Assembly (NCBI RefSeq): GCF_026914185.1
Contig: NC_070564.1
Coordinates: 434,001 to 498,000, forward strand
DNA length: 64,000 nucleotides
From: Puccinia triticina
Lineage: Eukaryota; Basidiomycota; Pucciniomycetes; Pucciniales; Pucciniaceae
Direction: 5' to 3'
Both the position numbers and the translations under genes were made by a program. This document shows positions 48,089 through 59,890 of the stretch, piece by piece. Numbering within the stretch: position 1 is the stretch's first letter; every line of letters begins with the position of its first letter. The notes under the pieces were generated by a model, which saw only the letters and a program-made list of their open reading frames with translations, made no database searches and was not told where the DNA came from.

Positions 48089-49748
48089 CTAGTCTACATT
48101 CATCGTCCCGCCAACACCCGCGCTAGGCCCGGCTGTCATACTGCTGCCTGTGAAAGGAGCCCCAGGGTGAGCCAACGCTGGATTCGCAGGTGGAGCATTC
48201 GGAGCTGAGTTAGCATTACGCTGGCAGAGCCTTTCGATGTCCTGAGCAATGAGTTCAAGCCCGCATGGTGGTGCCTTCGAAATCGTTTGCTGCTCGTATT
48301 GACTCAACAGTTTCCAATAAGCCGTGTTGTAGCAATCGAGCGGTAAGCCATGCGGCACAGCCGAGATGCCTTTCGTTCTGATGAAGTTGCGCTTTGATCG
48401 AGCATAGAGTCTGTCGTTCGTTGTAACAGTCTTGTGATGTCGCGCTTGGGCAATCACCATCTTGTCGAGGCTGTGGAGGACTGTGGTGAGGTGAGCGCTT
48501 CGCCAATCGGGGATCAACTTGATGGGTGCGTCACCCTCAGGCCCATCTTCGATGTCAGAGCCGCACTCCTTCTGTTCCACAACATGCGCCAATGTGATGT
48601 TGTGCTTGAACACTTTGTCGACCATCGCACATCGGTTCTCCCAGATCTTCCGAATCAGGCCGCAATGTCAACGAAATGACAACAACGGTCAGATCAGGGT
48701 GCTAACTCACTTTCTTTCGCCATCGTTGGTATTGCGCCTTGGTAGCCTTAGATGCTTTCTTCTTCTCAAATGTGTCAGGGCCCATCCTGGTGAAATCCCG
48801 CATCTCCCGCGACTTTGTGTGGAGCCATCGTTTGATGATTGCCGGGGCTTGGCCGGCTTGCTCCTCGGATAATGGCATAGTGCGACGCAGCCAGTCAACG
48901 GACCTGTTCGCCAGTACCTCGACAATCGTGGAGTTCCACGCGGATTCGGGGCCCGCTTCCCATTCAAAAGTGGCTCTTGAAATGCCTGCCAATGCCAGAG
49001 CCCTTTCCACATCAGATTTTGTGTGCAAGGTGATAGGTTTAACGGCATTGGGGGTGTGGTCCTTTTGCGAAGCTGGTGTGAATACCGGCAAAACCACATT
49101 CTTGCGAATCTCCTTTTCGGCAACGGAAACACAGTAATCTTGCTCGGCGACAGTTTTGTCGGACAGGGCTTCCCGAATTCGCTCGAGTTGTGTTAAGATT
49201 GTGCGAGTCCTCTTTTCAACCCAATAGAGGTCTTCGAGTTCTTTTGGTGTTGGAGCAGGGGGATAATCTTGAAGCTTCTCCGGACCTCCAAGAAAGAACT
49301 TCACAAACCCTTGGATGCCCCGAGAGTACTTATCGCAATGTTCCGCAAGGGCCCCTTTCTGTGCGATCCTGGTCGCGCGCTGGCGAACTCGACGCTGGTT
49401 TGCAGCCTCTTGCACCGAATTCCTTTCCTTCCTCGCCTCTTCCACAACGAATTTAGGATCCAACGTCACTTCATCGGGCGCCTCTCCGGGTCCATTGTTG
49501 GTCGGTTCCTGCCCCTCCTCTGCGTTGGCCCTCACAAGTCAGAAGACTACCCGTATGGGAATAGTTGGAGTATGAATCAACTTGCCGCCAACATCAGTCT
49601 GCATTGCCGAATCGCCACCCGCGGTTTGGAATCGAGGAACCAAAACATCCACCAGGCGCGTGATCCATGATTCGTCCTTGTTGGCGTTGGAGGCACCGCC
49701 GTTGGGCGCTCCCTCACCGGGAGGGTTGGCAGTAGAATTCTCAGACAT
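48089..49748 (-). CDS. Cargo gene, 514-residue basic/helical protein (unknown)
   Basis: Three exons: 49748-49582, 49530-48711 and 48646-48089. The first intron (51 nt, ending TTGTGAG) removes an in-frame TGA and keeps phase; the second uses GTGAGT. The first 60 residues are Asn/Gly/Ala-rich. The middle is strongly charged and helical (EEARKERNSVQEAANQRRVR; LEDLYWVEKRTRTILTQLER) and leads to a conserved-looking YQRWRKKIWENRC at the second splice. The C-terminal part has LPLDCYNTAYWKLLSQYEQQ and a Pro/Ala tail. Could be a DNA-binding accessory protein of the transposase; no family recognised. Confidence 0.6.
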
Positions 49749-50044
49749 TGTAGACGTTTCAGAAGTGGATTGATGGCAAGGTTTCAATAGTCGAACTTGA
49801 TCAGGCAGGAGGAGAGCTCAGAGCGACAACAAGATGAATAACAGCGGACTTGATGAAATGTTCCAGAAATGATCCCCACTCTGCCTGAGGCTAAAGCACG
49901 GAGGTACAGAGAGAGAGGACCTCGCATCATTTGCCGCTCACTTCATCCCCCTTCTGTCTGTCCCAAATGCACCCAAGCAACCATCCCCTTTGACAATGCC
50001 GCCAATGCACTCATTCATGCATTGTCCACAAGGCTTTCCCATCC

Positions 50045-53000
50045 CTAAATCAAGATCAACCAAACAAGGTCCAACAGACTGCTCAGCATTCCAACCAAAC
50101 ACGGCTTTGCCCCTTCGAATCGAAATTTACTTACTGCAGACCCTAGTCCCACCGCACTGATTGTTTCATTCGTTAATCCAAACGTTCCCGCAGGGTTCTT
50201 CATACATGCCACATGACCTATGATCTCTTCACTCGCAATCACAGCCAATGCCTCGTAATTAGCCTGAACCAGCCGACAGTTGAGGTCTGGATAATTTCTG
50301 TACGGATCTTCGTCCCGGGGTACTTCTCGAAACGGCTTGACCACCACCCAAGTTCTTCCGGGTGTGTTGTCTGAAAGGAAAATCCGCTCTATCTCCCCAA
50401 ATCGCTGACAATTACCAAGGTGGAACTCAACCAAAGAATTCCCATGGTGATTCTCCCTCGACGTGAACGTCTTCCGGTTGATACACATACTGGGTACTAC
50501 ATTGACCAGAGAAGTGAGCCGATGGTTTTCAGGAACAACACGCGACTGCCCTTGGGACCGCTCTTGTCGAGACACCGCACGCTTCCACTTCAAAAACACA
50601 GGCTCATCCAAGCTTGTGTTCATTGGTATCCTGTCAGAGCCATCTTCCGTCGAATGGTGTTCATTGGCTGCGCCATTAAGAAGGCCTTTGAATGTCGAGT
50701 GCATATGCCATTTGTGCGTCAAAGTCTTTGGTAGCTCATCTGTCGTATGGGGTGGAACAGAGAGTCAATTCACATCACTGAACGGCAGCACAAGGTGCAA
50801 AGCTCGATCTCACCTGGATGATGATTTGTAGGCAACTTTTGTAACATCCCATTCACCCGCTCTTGGGCCCATGCAGCTGTTGAGCGTGGTGGACCAAACC
50901 TCCTAATGACATCCGGGTAATGCTGGGTGAGATGTAAGTTGGGCTTACTCACTTCTGCAGGCCAACCTTGCTGAAGACATTTCCGGTAGCGGATTATCAT
51001 ATCATCAAGTTCTCCCAGGTCGTTCAGTTTGATCTTGGGTAGTGTAAGGAAGTGGGTGATGTGACTCAATGTGGTAGTTGACTCTAACAGCTTGGAAATT
51101 CGATGTTTGCTTTCCGCTGTGCCTGCGTTCTCAGAAGCTTTGACCCACAACGGAATTAGAGCGATTGTGTAGTAAACCTTGTACAAAATCAGCCATTCTG
51201 CTCCCTTCAGGGAACCATGGCTGGCCGAGCCCAAGTTGCGTGGCACCCTATCAATCCACGCGGGCACCACCGTATGAAGAATGGTGCGGCGGATAACATC
51301 GAGTTCCTCAGGCAAGATCCGGGGTTGATCCTTGTCCTGCAGTTGGGAAAGTAGTTCCGTTGTCCGGCGTTGACCGGTGATTGTACAGTCACTCTCCCGA
51401 TCCTCTTGCGACTCAGCATATGACTCATCCTCGCTTTCACTGTAAAGCGCTCGCTTGCGCCGCCGTAGGTCGTAGGAGTGCGTGGATGATGGTTGCGATT
51501 TCTCTCCGGAGCCTGCTTGTGAGTGAGAGCTTGACCTCGATGGATCTTGATCGGCCGTGGTGATGGGGGGATTCACATTGCCTCGTCTTCGTTTGACCCG
51601 AGTCTCAGGGGCCACAGTCTCTTGAAGGTCTTCAAGTTTTCGTTTCCCTTTGCGCCTTGCCGTTGGTCGGGATACTTCATTGAAAGGAGGCTCTTTGTAG
51701 GACGCATCGTTCTGCCACTGTTCATCTATTTCTTGCATGGACTTGAGTTGCGCGCCAGCCAAAGGCAAGGACATGAATCTGACGCTATGATCCTTGAGAT
51801 CCCCAAGGACTAGCGCGTGCATCAACTCGATTGAGCAGTGATCGATTGGTCGCCAGTAGGGTAATTCGTTAAGCACACTCCACCTTGCTCCGTGTGTCTT
51901 GGTGAACTTCTTTCGTTCAGTTGCGTTCTGAAGAGTCAGCCATGCGGAGGCATGGCGTAGGTGTTCCTCGTTGGTCCGTCTCGGAAACTTAGATGGATCC
52001 GTCTCCTCCAAGTTTGTTTTAGGTAAAAGACAATAAGAACAGAAAAGATTCGCCGCATGACTACCAAATCCAGCAGTTTTCCGCAGGGCTGGAAGGTCTG
52101 CAATCAATGGGAAGATCGCGACTCGGATGGTTCTCCCAGTGGGATGCAGACTTGTTGCTTCATAGGTAACTCCTCTCCAAAACTCATTCAGCTCATCAAC
52201 CAAAGGCTGCAAGACATGGTTCAGCTGTTCGAGTTTGGGCTCTGTTGGCCCGGGAATAACACCGAAAAGAAAGATGTTTTCCACTTTGTAACGAGACGTT
52301 GCAGGTAGATTCAAGCAAACCATAGTAATTGCTCCCACAGAGTTGTGCTTGCCCAGATTCGAGCTACCTTCGGCATTGAACCAGTCCAGATAGAGACTGA
52401 AGACGAGGTTTCCCGAAGCCTGTGTGTAGATCCCGGTACCATCATCGGCATTTGGGAATTCTCGCCAGACAGAGCCATGCCACACATCTTCCATTGGCTG
52501 GTCGTCGGTCCAAGTGGTAGATACCAGACTCGATTCTAGAAGGGTTTCAAAGGGGGGTTGGAGAAGGCGCCCCTGCAACCACGACTTCAAAGAGACATAC
52601 GTGAACGTGCGAACAGGGATCAGCTGGTTTTTTGCGACCACCTGGAAGAGGTCTTCGTCACATTTTGGGTCAATCTCCTGCGCTTTAGCCCACTTGCAAT
52701 ATCCTTGCCTTTTGGAGAGAAACGGCTGGGTGCATTTTTGCGGCTTGTTTGGGCGCCCTGATTCGATCACGTAGAGGGCAAAACACTTTCTGCAACAGAT
52801 CCGGGTTGTTGAGTCGGGATTTAGGCCGAGACGATGAAAAACGGCCTCCTGGGTCTTCGGAATTTGCTGAATGATGGGGGTTGGGTCAATAGCAGTCTGG
52901 TTATTGTTGTTCCAAATGCTGCCAAGAAGTAACACATTCGATCGTGCGGCTTTCAAGAAATCTACTGCTCCAGCTTTACTAAGCTTATGGGTAAATATGG

Positions 53001-53375
53001 CGCTTGCGAGTTGGAGCATGACTTGCCGGCAGTAATCTTCTTCAAGGAGACCGGGCCTTGATTTGGTGTTAACCTCCGCAACGGCTGTGGAGCTACTGGC
53101 CACATTCTACCAATGCTTATCAGTGCCCTCAGCCAGTTGTTTGATGAAATAGTGAACAGGGGGACAAGATCACCTACATGCAACGTCGAGGCAAGCAATC
53201 CTGCTGCTGGTGCGCCAGCGTGCTGTGCATTATTGGGTAATTTCTTCTGATGTTGTTCGAACACACGCTTGGACAAAACCCTGCCACAAACGATCCCTTC
53301 ACCTTCTTGCTCGTGTTGTGTCTTGTTACAGCCGAAGTGCTCACAGCGGCAAATGTACTTCGGTCGTTGGGACAT
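50045..53375 (-). CDS. CACTA/Tnp2-type transposase of the 20.6 kb element
   Basis: Three exons, 53375-53178, 53106-50814 and 50739-50045, agree in phase and give 1061 residues. The N terminus holds a Cys/His cluster (ICRCEHFGCNK…C) that probably binds zinc. The core has features of the basidiomycete Tnp2-like DDE transposases: FGVIPGPTEPKLEQLNHVL, DLPALRKTAGFGSHAANLFC followed by SYC, the IELMHALVLGDLKDH block, and a helical C-terminal part after it. Between them lies a basic, low-complexity insert (RKGKRKLEDL…RVKRRRGN). The last exon is a separate domain (KRAVSRQERSQGQ … RTWVVVKPFREVP). It should bind the CACC ends and cut and join DNA in the nucleus. No stop or frame break was seen. Confidence 0.8.
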
Positions 53376-53975
53376 GGTCGAGGCTTTGAGAACGTGAGAA
53401 AGTTGCCACTGGAAGCTGGTAAATGTTTTCAATGAATTAGGTCAAGTCTATGTTGTGTCTGCTGCCCCGTCTCCTCCGTGGCAGAGTCATAGTCTGGAAG
53501 ACAGGAGAAACATGAGCCTAGTTAACGCCCTCCTAAGGTGAACGTGTTTCGACGAAGGCGTGACCTTGGAATGTTCTCTTGGAACCGGTGATGCCACACA
53601 AAACACACTAGGAACATGTGATTCCAGTAGCACTCAAACAATACCATAGGCGATGGCTGCATATATCTATTCTGGCGGAGACCGCCTCATGTCTTCATGA
53701 GTCATCTTCCGGCACGGCAGAATCTGCAGTACGCAAATTCTAAAATGACGTGTCCGTTCTAAATGCCCCAGTTCTTTGCGCAGATACTGATGGTCTTCAT
53801 GACCGAAGCGGGGCCTGCATGACTGAAATAACTGGCGACGGAAGACCGAAGCGCACATATATCACTGGGATCCCCCTCTGCCTGAAATTCCGCAGGTCAA
53901 CATTCCGCCAACTTGCAGTTGTCTTATTCACAACGACACCAACACATCCTCAGCTCCATAGTTACTAGTCCTACA

Positions 53976-54422
53976 ATGCCACCCACTCGAGTCCAACTCA
54001 CTCATGCGCAATTGCAATGGCTACAAGAGATGCAGCAGCTGATTGATCAAGAGATGACCGACCGGGAGGTGGATCCAACAACATCACAGCCCAAGGAAGA
54101 TTCTGAACCTCAACTTTGGGTCAACTGGAATCTTGCGTACCGGTTCCAGGGGCAGCTCATATGCGAGGCGGCTAACAGGAAGATCCCAGAAAAGGCTACT
54201 CCCAATGTCTACGCTAGTTGGAATGTCATCAGGAATCTTCTTGGAAAAGGTAAGTATGCCTCACTCCAGACGCTGTTGGGCTGGAGGTCTGATAGATAGA
54301 CAAACCCTCCTTGTGCATTGGCAGGTCCGATCCTGTATGACGAGGCTCAAGAACGCAGCCCTGACACTGCACGGGACGAGCAAGGATCTTCGTCCAGTGG
54401 ACCTGGGGCCATGAGTTTCTGA
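53976..54422 (+). CDS. Small cargo gene (123 residues, unknown)
   Basis: Exons 53976-54249 and 54325-54422 are joined in phase 1 (GTAAGT donor, TTGGCAG acceptor). The product begins MPPTRVQLTHAQLQWLQEMQ, has a helical N terminus and a polar Ser/Asp-rich C terminus. It starts about 600 bp from the divergent transposase gene, so the two may share a promoter region. Small acidic partner proteins of transposases are one possibility; there is no family evidence. Confidence 0.6.
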
Positions 54423-55360
54423 TCCTCTGTGTACGTGTACTCTGAACCCAATTCCTTCATCCTAGCCACTGATGCTGACATGTGATATTTGAGAATTAGT
54501 GAAAAGAAGATTGTGCCGCATTCCCCAGGGTGCCGTGCCCTCCGGCAGTGACAAGGCCCTTCTCTAGTAGTGCGACAGTCTGCTTAAATGCCCGGCCTTC
54601 CTTTCACATTGGATCTCTTTGTATCTTCTCATGGTTCCAGTTGCTGCCATGCAGTTATAGGGATATCAGGGAGCGGAAATTCAGATCGGCACAAGGTTCC
54701 AAACTGGAAACTTGCCCGACATGTTAGTAGGGCTTGAATTGTTTGCAATGGAACCTCAAGATACCTCCGCGGCTACTTGAAGGTTTCATCCTGCTGTGGC
54801 AACAGGAGCTCGGTGGAATACCGGCTTATCGCAAGGACAATCCGTACCAGCATTTCACTTGAGCTCTACCATGAGTTAGGGCTTTCGGTGGCCGCACTCT
54901 TGGGATGACAGTGCAAGTTTCATGTCTTCGCAGGACGGGGTGGAGGTTGCCATTAGACTGTCCTGTGGGAGGTCAGGAGCGGTCGTTCAACAGCGTAGCA
55001 ACCGAGCAATGCCCGCATTGCTCCGAGACTCCAGCTTCAAACGCCCCTGCTTGCGCCACTGTGGGTGGACGAAAATGTCCACCCTGACGTTCGCGCGAAC
55101 GTCAGGGTGGACATCATGCCCCAAGCTACAACCACAAATAGAGCGCCTCTCATACTCCGTTGAGCTCTGTTTGGGCCAAGGAGCTCCCTTTGTTCGCCCC
55201 CGGGGCTGCCTGTCCCTCCCCTTGTCGTTGTTTGTCAATGAGAACCCTTTGTCTCAGCTACAACAAGTTTGATCCTGGAATACATATAGCTCCATCCATC
55301 GAATGGCCCAGCTTATCATTCCCCCCTCCTGCGTGTGCCTGCTTGTGGCGGCTTCCCGCA
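54423..55360. other. Intergenic segment of the 20.6 kb element with palindrome copy 3
   Basis: No supported coding exon. It contains the 38 bp palindrome at 55076-55113, about 250 bp upstream of the next cargo gene. Confidence 0.45.
55076..55113. repeat. 38 bp perfect palindrome, copy 3
   Basis: Identical to the copies at 41908 and 47748; here the symmetry extends by one more base pair on each side (ATGTCC…GGACAT). Confidence 0.9.
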
Positions 55361-56469
55361 ATGTCATCCCCTACAATCCTATTTGCGTCTGGCAAACCAC
55401 CATCGACGGCCGCCGGGAAAAATAAGATATACTCAACCCTCCTCCCAGACTCCAATTCATCCTGCGCTCGCAGCATATCCGCCTTCATCAGAACCTTACT
55501 CAACTTGGTCAGCACACCCAAGAAAGCCGCTCCTGATGACTGGAGGATAGCTCCAGCCGCGGACAACTTTCACGTTGGTTCAAATCTACCCGACTCGATC
55601 CTTCTGCATCCGATAGACGCCATTCCAGCCGAAGCCCTTCAGCTCAAGTCGGAGAATGTCCCCCCTGTCTACCGAGCTCTTTTTCTGCAGGACCTCGCCA
55701 CCTCAAACTTCCCCGGTAACACCTTTGCCTGGGATCATTCCTGGGATTCTCACTGGAACCAGCTCTTCGCAAAGTTTGTATTGAAACATTGGAAGCATGC
55801 CTATGAGATAGGTGCTTTCAAAGTCTTTTTCATCGATCCTGCCGAGGCGAGCGACAACTCCATTCCGCGTGGCCTCCTCCATCGATGGTTTCTTGGTCGG
55901 CAAGATGGGCTTCGATTAGGTCGTTTTTCCAAGGACAAGGTTGTGAAGAAAAAGGAATCGCAAAGAAGAACAAAATTCCGCAGGCAGGTATGCACTTATT
56001 CACTACCTGTGCTCCCTCTGAACCGCCATTGTATTCATGCACTTCAACTGCATTACAGGTTCAGGCTCATCGTCAAGAAACACTCTCCAAACTCAATCTG
56101 CCACCTCGACTGGCTACACTCTTTGACAGTATCAAAGCCACCTCTGACACCGAGAAGATTCCTCCTAGAACTCTGCTCAAGTTGCCCCTGTCGTGGAGGT
56201 CTGCTGAATTTGCACAATTCGCCCAGAAGTTGGATCACATTTACACACGTAAGAAGACAATTACCAAAGGTCGGCGATTTGTAGACCAATACAATCTGGA
56301 ATCTCGAAGAACGGATCCCGCCTCTCCTCCTGTGGTTCCAATCAACGATGTCCCACGGAGCCTCCCAGTCAACTGCTATGCACAATCTTACATGCTCACC
56401 CTGTCGGTTTCAGAAATCCAACTGCTCAACCCCCAGGCTTCTGTAGATTTTGATAGCGCACTCGGCTGA
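55361..56469 (+). CDS. Cargo gene, 345-residue protein (unknown)
   Basis: Exons 55361-55987 and 56059-56469 agree in phase 0 (donor GTATGC, acceptor TTACAG). The start MSSPTILFASGKPP is chosen because coding character begins there. It contains RWFLGRQDGLRLGRFSKDK followed by a basic stretch (KKKESQRRTKFRRQ) at the exon junction, where the first exon ends in a Trp/His-rich region (WDHSWDSHWNQLFAKFVLKHW). The second exon encodes TRKKTITKGRRFVDQYNLES. A nucleic acid-binding role is plausible from the charge; the family is not recognised. It runs convergently with the SNF2 gene, the two stops being about 180 bp apart. Confidence 0.6.
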
Positions 56470-56651
56470 AAGGTGAATTCTCATTGCTCCGTGGTTGACT
56501 TGTTTGTACATCAACCTGACAGGTTGCCCATAAGTAACTGAGCACACTCATATGTCTCGTTTCCTACAGATGGCACACTCAGCCTACACTCGCATCAAGG
56601 CCAACCACTCGTCAGGATCCTCTTCAGACAGCATGATTGCAGGAGTTTCAC

Positions 56652-58855
56652 TCACATAGCCAATTCCGCCTTCCTCCTCTGTACTTGATATATGTTTACC
56701 TCCAAAGTCCCTTGTACATAGTATCGGTACACATGGACAGGGTGGACTTGTCCTAATCTGTAGAGTCGGTCAATGGCTTGCATCTCACTCGCAGGATTCC
56801 AGCTGGGTTCCTGCGGAGTCAAGCAGTTGTAAGTGTCGGCTCTTTCCCTTGATAACAAAAATGAAGATTGCTTGGTACCATCATGTAAACATTTTGTGCA
56901 CACCGTAAATCTATACCTACCCCTGCGGCCTGCAATGACGCCAGAAGAACGTTGCACTGGTTGTTGTTTCGAAATTGGTGAAGTTGCTCGTCACGCTTCT
57001 GCAGGGTGAATCCACCAGTTAGCCGAGCACAGGCAATGTCGTTTTCTGTGAGAGCTCGGTTGATGCTGGAAAATTGCATCAGCATGAGAAAGAAAAGGTT
57101 GAATGTTGTGAAATCTACACACATTTCTAGAAATTCAACAAAACTTGAGAATATGACGGCCTTGGTCCGCGGAATACCTTCGACTCCGCTTAGAAACTGG
57201 GACAGGTTGTTGACCAGATGTACAATCTTGCCTGAATCTTGCCATCGCCAGATTGGTTCAGTGAGTATCTGTGATCGAGCAAAGATTGGATGGTTGCAGG
57301 ACTGACGAAGCCGAGTTAGCTGTCGGAAAAACTCGGCCGGATCCCAATGCGCTCCTGACAACCGCAGCCTGCCAAAATCATTTATAAACCGTTGATGCAA
57401 CTCTCGAGAAACTTCCTCCCACTGCAACACCTGCTGTACCATGATGCCCTTCTCAACCTTAGGTGGAAGATTCAACACTACATCTTTGGTCCTCCTCAGG
57501 CAGATGGCTTCCATTAGTTTAGTGAGTGTTCTTATCGCGTTTGGTTCCCCGACACTCAAATGTGGAACTAGATGTTGCCTCCACAGCTCGTTTTCACTCC
57601 ATGGAGGGATGTTGAACAACGTGATCAAGCTTTGGAGGTCGGTGAGTCGGTTTTGCACTGGTGTTCCGGTTAAACATAGGAAGAACTTAGAACGCAGCTC
57701 GCGAATGTACTGGTGCCGTTTTGCATTGGGGTTCCTGATCAGGCTGCAATCATTGGAGCAACAATTAGGTAAGATGAAGGTGACATTACGGTCAGCGTAT
57801 CTGACTCACTGTGCTTCGTCCAAAACAATGCGGAACCAACAGAGGTCCAGAGATTCAACTGTTGGCTGGTTTGAATGTAACCGATTCCTACTATCGCCGA
57901 TCATTTCGTAGGTCGTCAACACCACCCTAGTCGACTGCAAGTCTTGTCTGCTTATTTGTGCTCGGTCCCGGCCGTGGAATACTAGGTAGGGTATTGCGTC
58001 ATTTTTGAAGTGGATCTTGATTTCAGTCTCCCAATTCGAAAGTGTTGCAAGGGGGCAAATCACCAGGGTTGCCGCCGATCGGTCCGTCCATTCCGACCAC
58101 AGAAATTCTACTGCTGAATCACCAGTAGCCGCGATATAGGCTAGTGTTGTCAAGGTTTTGCCTAAACCCATGTCATCAGCGAGTATTGATCCTTGCGCCT
58201 TGCTCGAGTCTTCTTTCTTGTCCTCGGCAGACCTGTTGAAAGCTGTGCGAAGCCAAGCATTGACAGGATGATCCCACAGGGAGGTCAGGTTGTTTCCAGA
58301 GTCTTCGTTCTTCCGGAGGAATCTGAGTGCAGTTAGCTGATGTGGTTTCAACACAGTTGTACATAGCCTCCGCGATGTCGAAAGCCAATGGTCCTCAGAG
58401 ATGTTCTCTTCAGCACTTTCAGGCACATAGTGGGGTATATCAAAGAATAGACTAGGATTGTAGTTCCATATAGGTGTGAGCTCGACCCCGGCACCCTCAA
58501 ACGCCAATCGGACTTGCGGGACATGCTCAGATCGACTGAAGACACATCCCCGTAGCTCGGGTTGGATTCGATGTTTGGTCACTACAAAGGCACGCAACTT
58601 GATGATGCTGAAATCGGGAGGCTGGATTTCTCCGGCAACTGGAGTCGAACAGGAGCCAATTGGCCCTAACAACGGGCCGAGGTGTTCACTTGCCATTCGG
58701 TCCAGATCACTGATTCTCCGCTCGGGGGGGCAATAGACATGGATTCGCTGGCGGCCTCGTTGAAGAAAGGCAACCTGTGCGTCTTCACTGATCCAAGTCC
58801 GATCTGAGATAGCAATTGGGATGATAAATAGACCAAGACAATATGTGCTAGCCAT
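56652..58855 (-). CDS. SNF2-family DNA translocase (HLTF/Rad5/Rad16-like) carried by the transposon
   Basis: Four exons, 58855-57810, 57743-57123, 57065-56879 and 56810-56652, agree in phase and give 670 residues. Domains in order: an N-terminal region of about 200 residues; Walker A motif DDMGLGKTLTTLAY near residue 230; motif II LDEAH, whose His codon is completed across the first splice; motif III FFLCLTGTPVQNRLTDL; RRTKDVVLNLPPK; then the helicase C-terminal lobe with KAVIFSSFVEFLEI, LLASLQAAGVGIDL and SEMQAIDRLYRLGQ (motif VI). This is the ATPase core of the Rad5/Rad16/HLTF branch, without a RING finger in view. All motifs are intact. It would move along DNA and remodel chromatin or protein-DNA complexes; its use in transposition is inference. 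Confidence 0.85.
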
Positions 58856-59840
58856 GCTGGAAGGGGGAACGACGTGTCAGCAGTGTTCATCCTCTCATCG
58901 AGCGGAGGCACGTACATGGGTTGTTGGTTTCTGTCCCTGCGAAATTTCGAGACACAGCCTTAAAACAACCCACAAGGCTGTGGTCTTCGTTACATATGGG
59001 AGTGACTCTTTCGCCTTTGTGTTGTTTGGGTGATATGGTACCAAACAAGCCGGACATCCCCAGCATGTAGAATCTACATGGTAGCTCGCCAATCATCCAG
59101 TTGCGGTATGCCCTCAGGACGCAACACGTCATGTTGCATTGATCCTGCCATCAAGGCCAGTTGCTTGTTTCTCATCACAAAACAGCTTGTTCGTGGCCAT
59201 TCCCCCTGGACGGATGGTGCGGAGTCCAGCAATCGCATGATATGCCCCGCAACAAGTCTCAAGACTTGGGAGCATAATTTTCCATTTAAGCTTGTCGTCT
59301 CCCATGAATACATCTCTCCACAACATAGTCGCAGCCTACTACAGATGAGCACGCCGGCACGGTATTTTGAAGCTCATATCGGGCAGGAATGGCTGCCTAC
59401 ATGTTGAGACTTTCAAGCAAAACTTTTCAAGCTCCCAACTTAAGGTGATCTTAAGCGTCTTCCCTCCAACAGGCAGGGATGATTTGGACCCACCAACATA
59501 AGAGCCCGTGCACAAATACAAGATTGGTTCATCAACCAATATGTGCTATTCTCTCTGCTGTATCTTTGTGCGAGATTCGGTGACACCTGAGTGGTTTAGT
59601 CACCCTACAAGACAAATCATACCTGCTTCCCAAGTTGGTACCAAAGTTCTTACATCATTGTGCAGAAAGACCCATTTCCATGGCTTGTGAACAAACAACC
59701 CTGGCACCTGATCACCCATTCATGAACAGATCAACAAAGGAGTTGATTATAGTTTACGCAATAGTTATCTTCCCGTTGCTGCGAAAGTTACAGATCATTT
59801 GACTTCAACATCAACATCACTTCAGTACCTGGGTCTGATG
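58856..59840. other. Right subterminal region of the 20.6 kb element
   Basis: No supported gene; it may hold the promoter of the SNF2 gene and transposase-binding sites. Confidence 0.4.
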
Positions 59841-59847
59841 GAATTAC

Positions 59848-59890
59848 AGTATGGCACTCTGTAGAGAGTGCCACACATTCCCCCCTGGTG
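59848..59890 (-). repeat. Right terminal inverted repeat of the 20.6 kb element
   Basis: Reverse complement reads CACCAGGGGGGAATGTGTGG followed by TGGCACTCT-CTAC-AGAGTGCCA, a perfect 9 bp stem. GTT follows at 59891. Confidence 0.9.

Larger units (their letters stand above)
39297..59890. mobile_element. 20.6 kb CACTA-like DNA transposon with SNF2 and other cargo genes
   Basis: The ends are inverted repeats starting CACCAGGGGGGAATGTGTGG, matched over about 43 bp with one mismatch. The element is flanked by GTT (39294-39296 and 59891-59893), and the empty site is preserved in the other LTR copy (GATGGTTGCTGG near 29310). The 3 bp duplication, CAC ends and Tnp2-like transposase place it with the CACTA/CMC superfamily (Plavaka-like elements of basidiomycetes are the nearest group I know). 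It carries at least seven spliced genes. The region 39340-43150 has no gene I can support. Confidence 0.88.
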
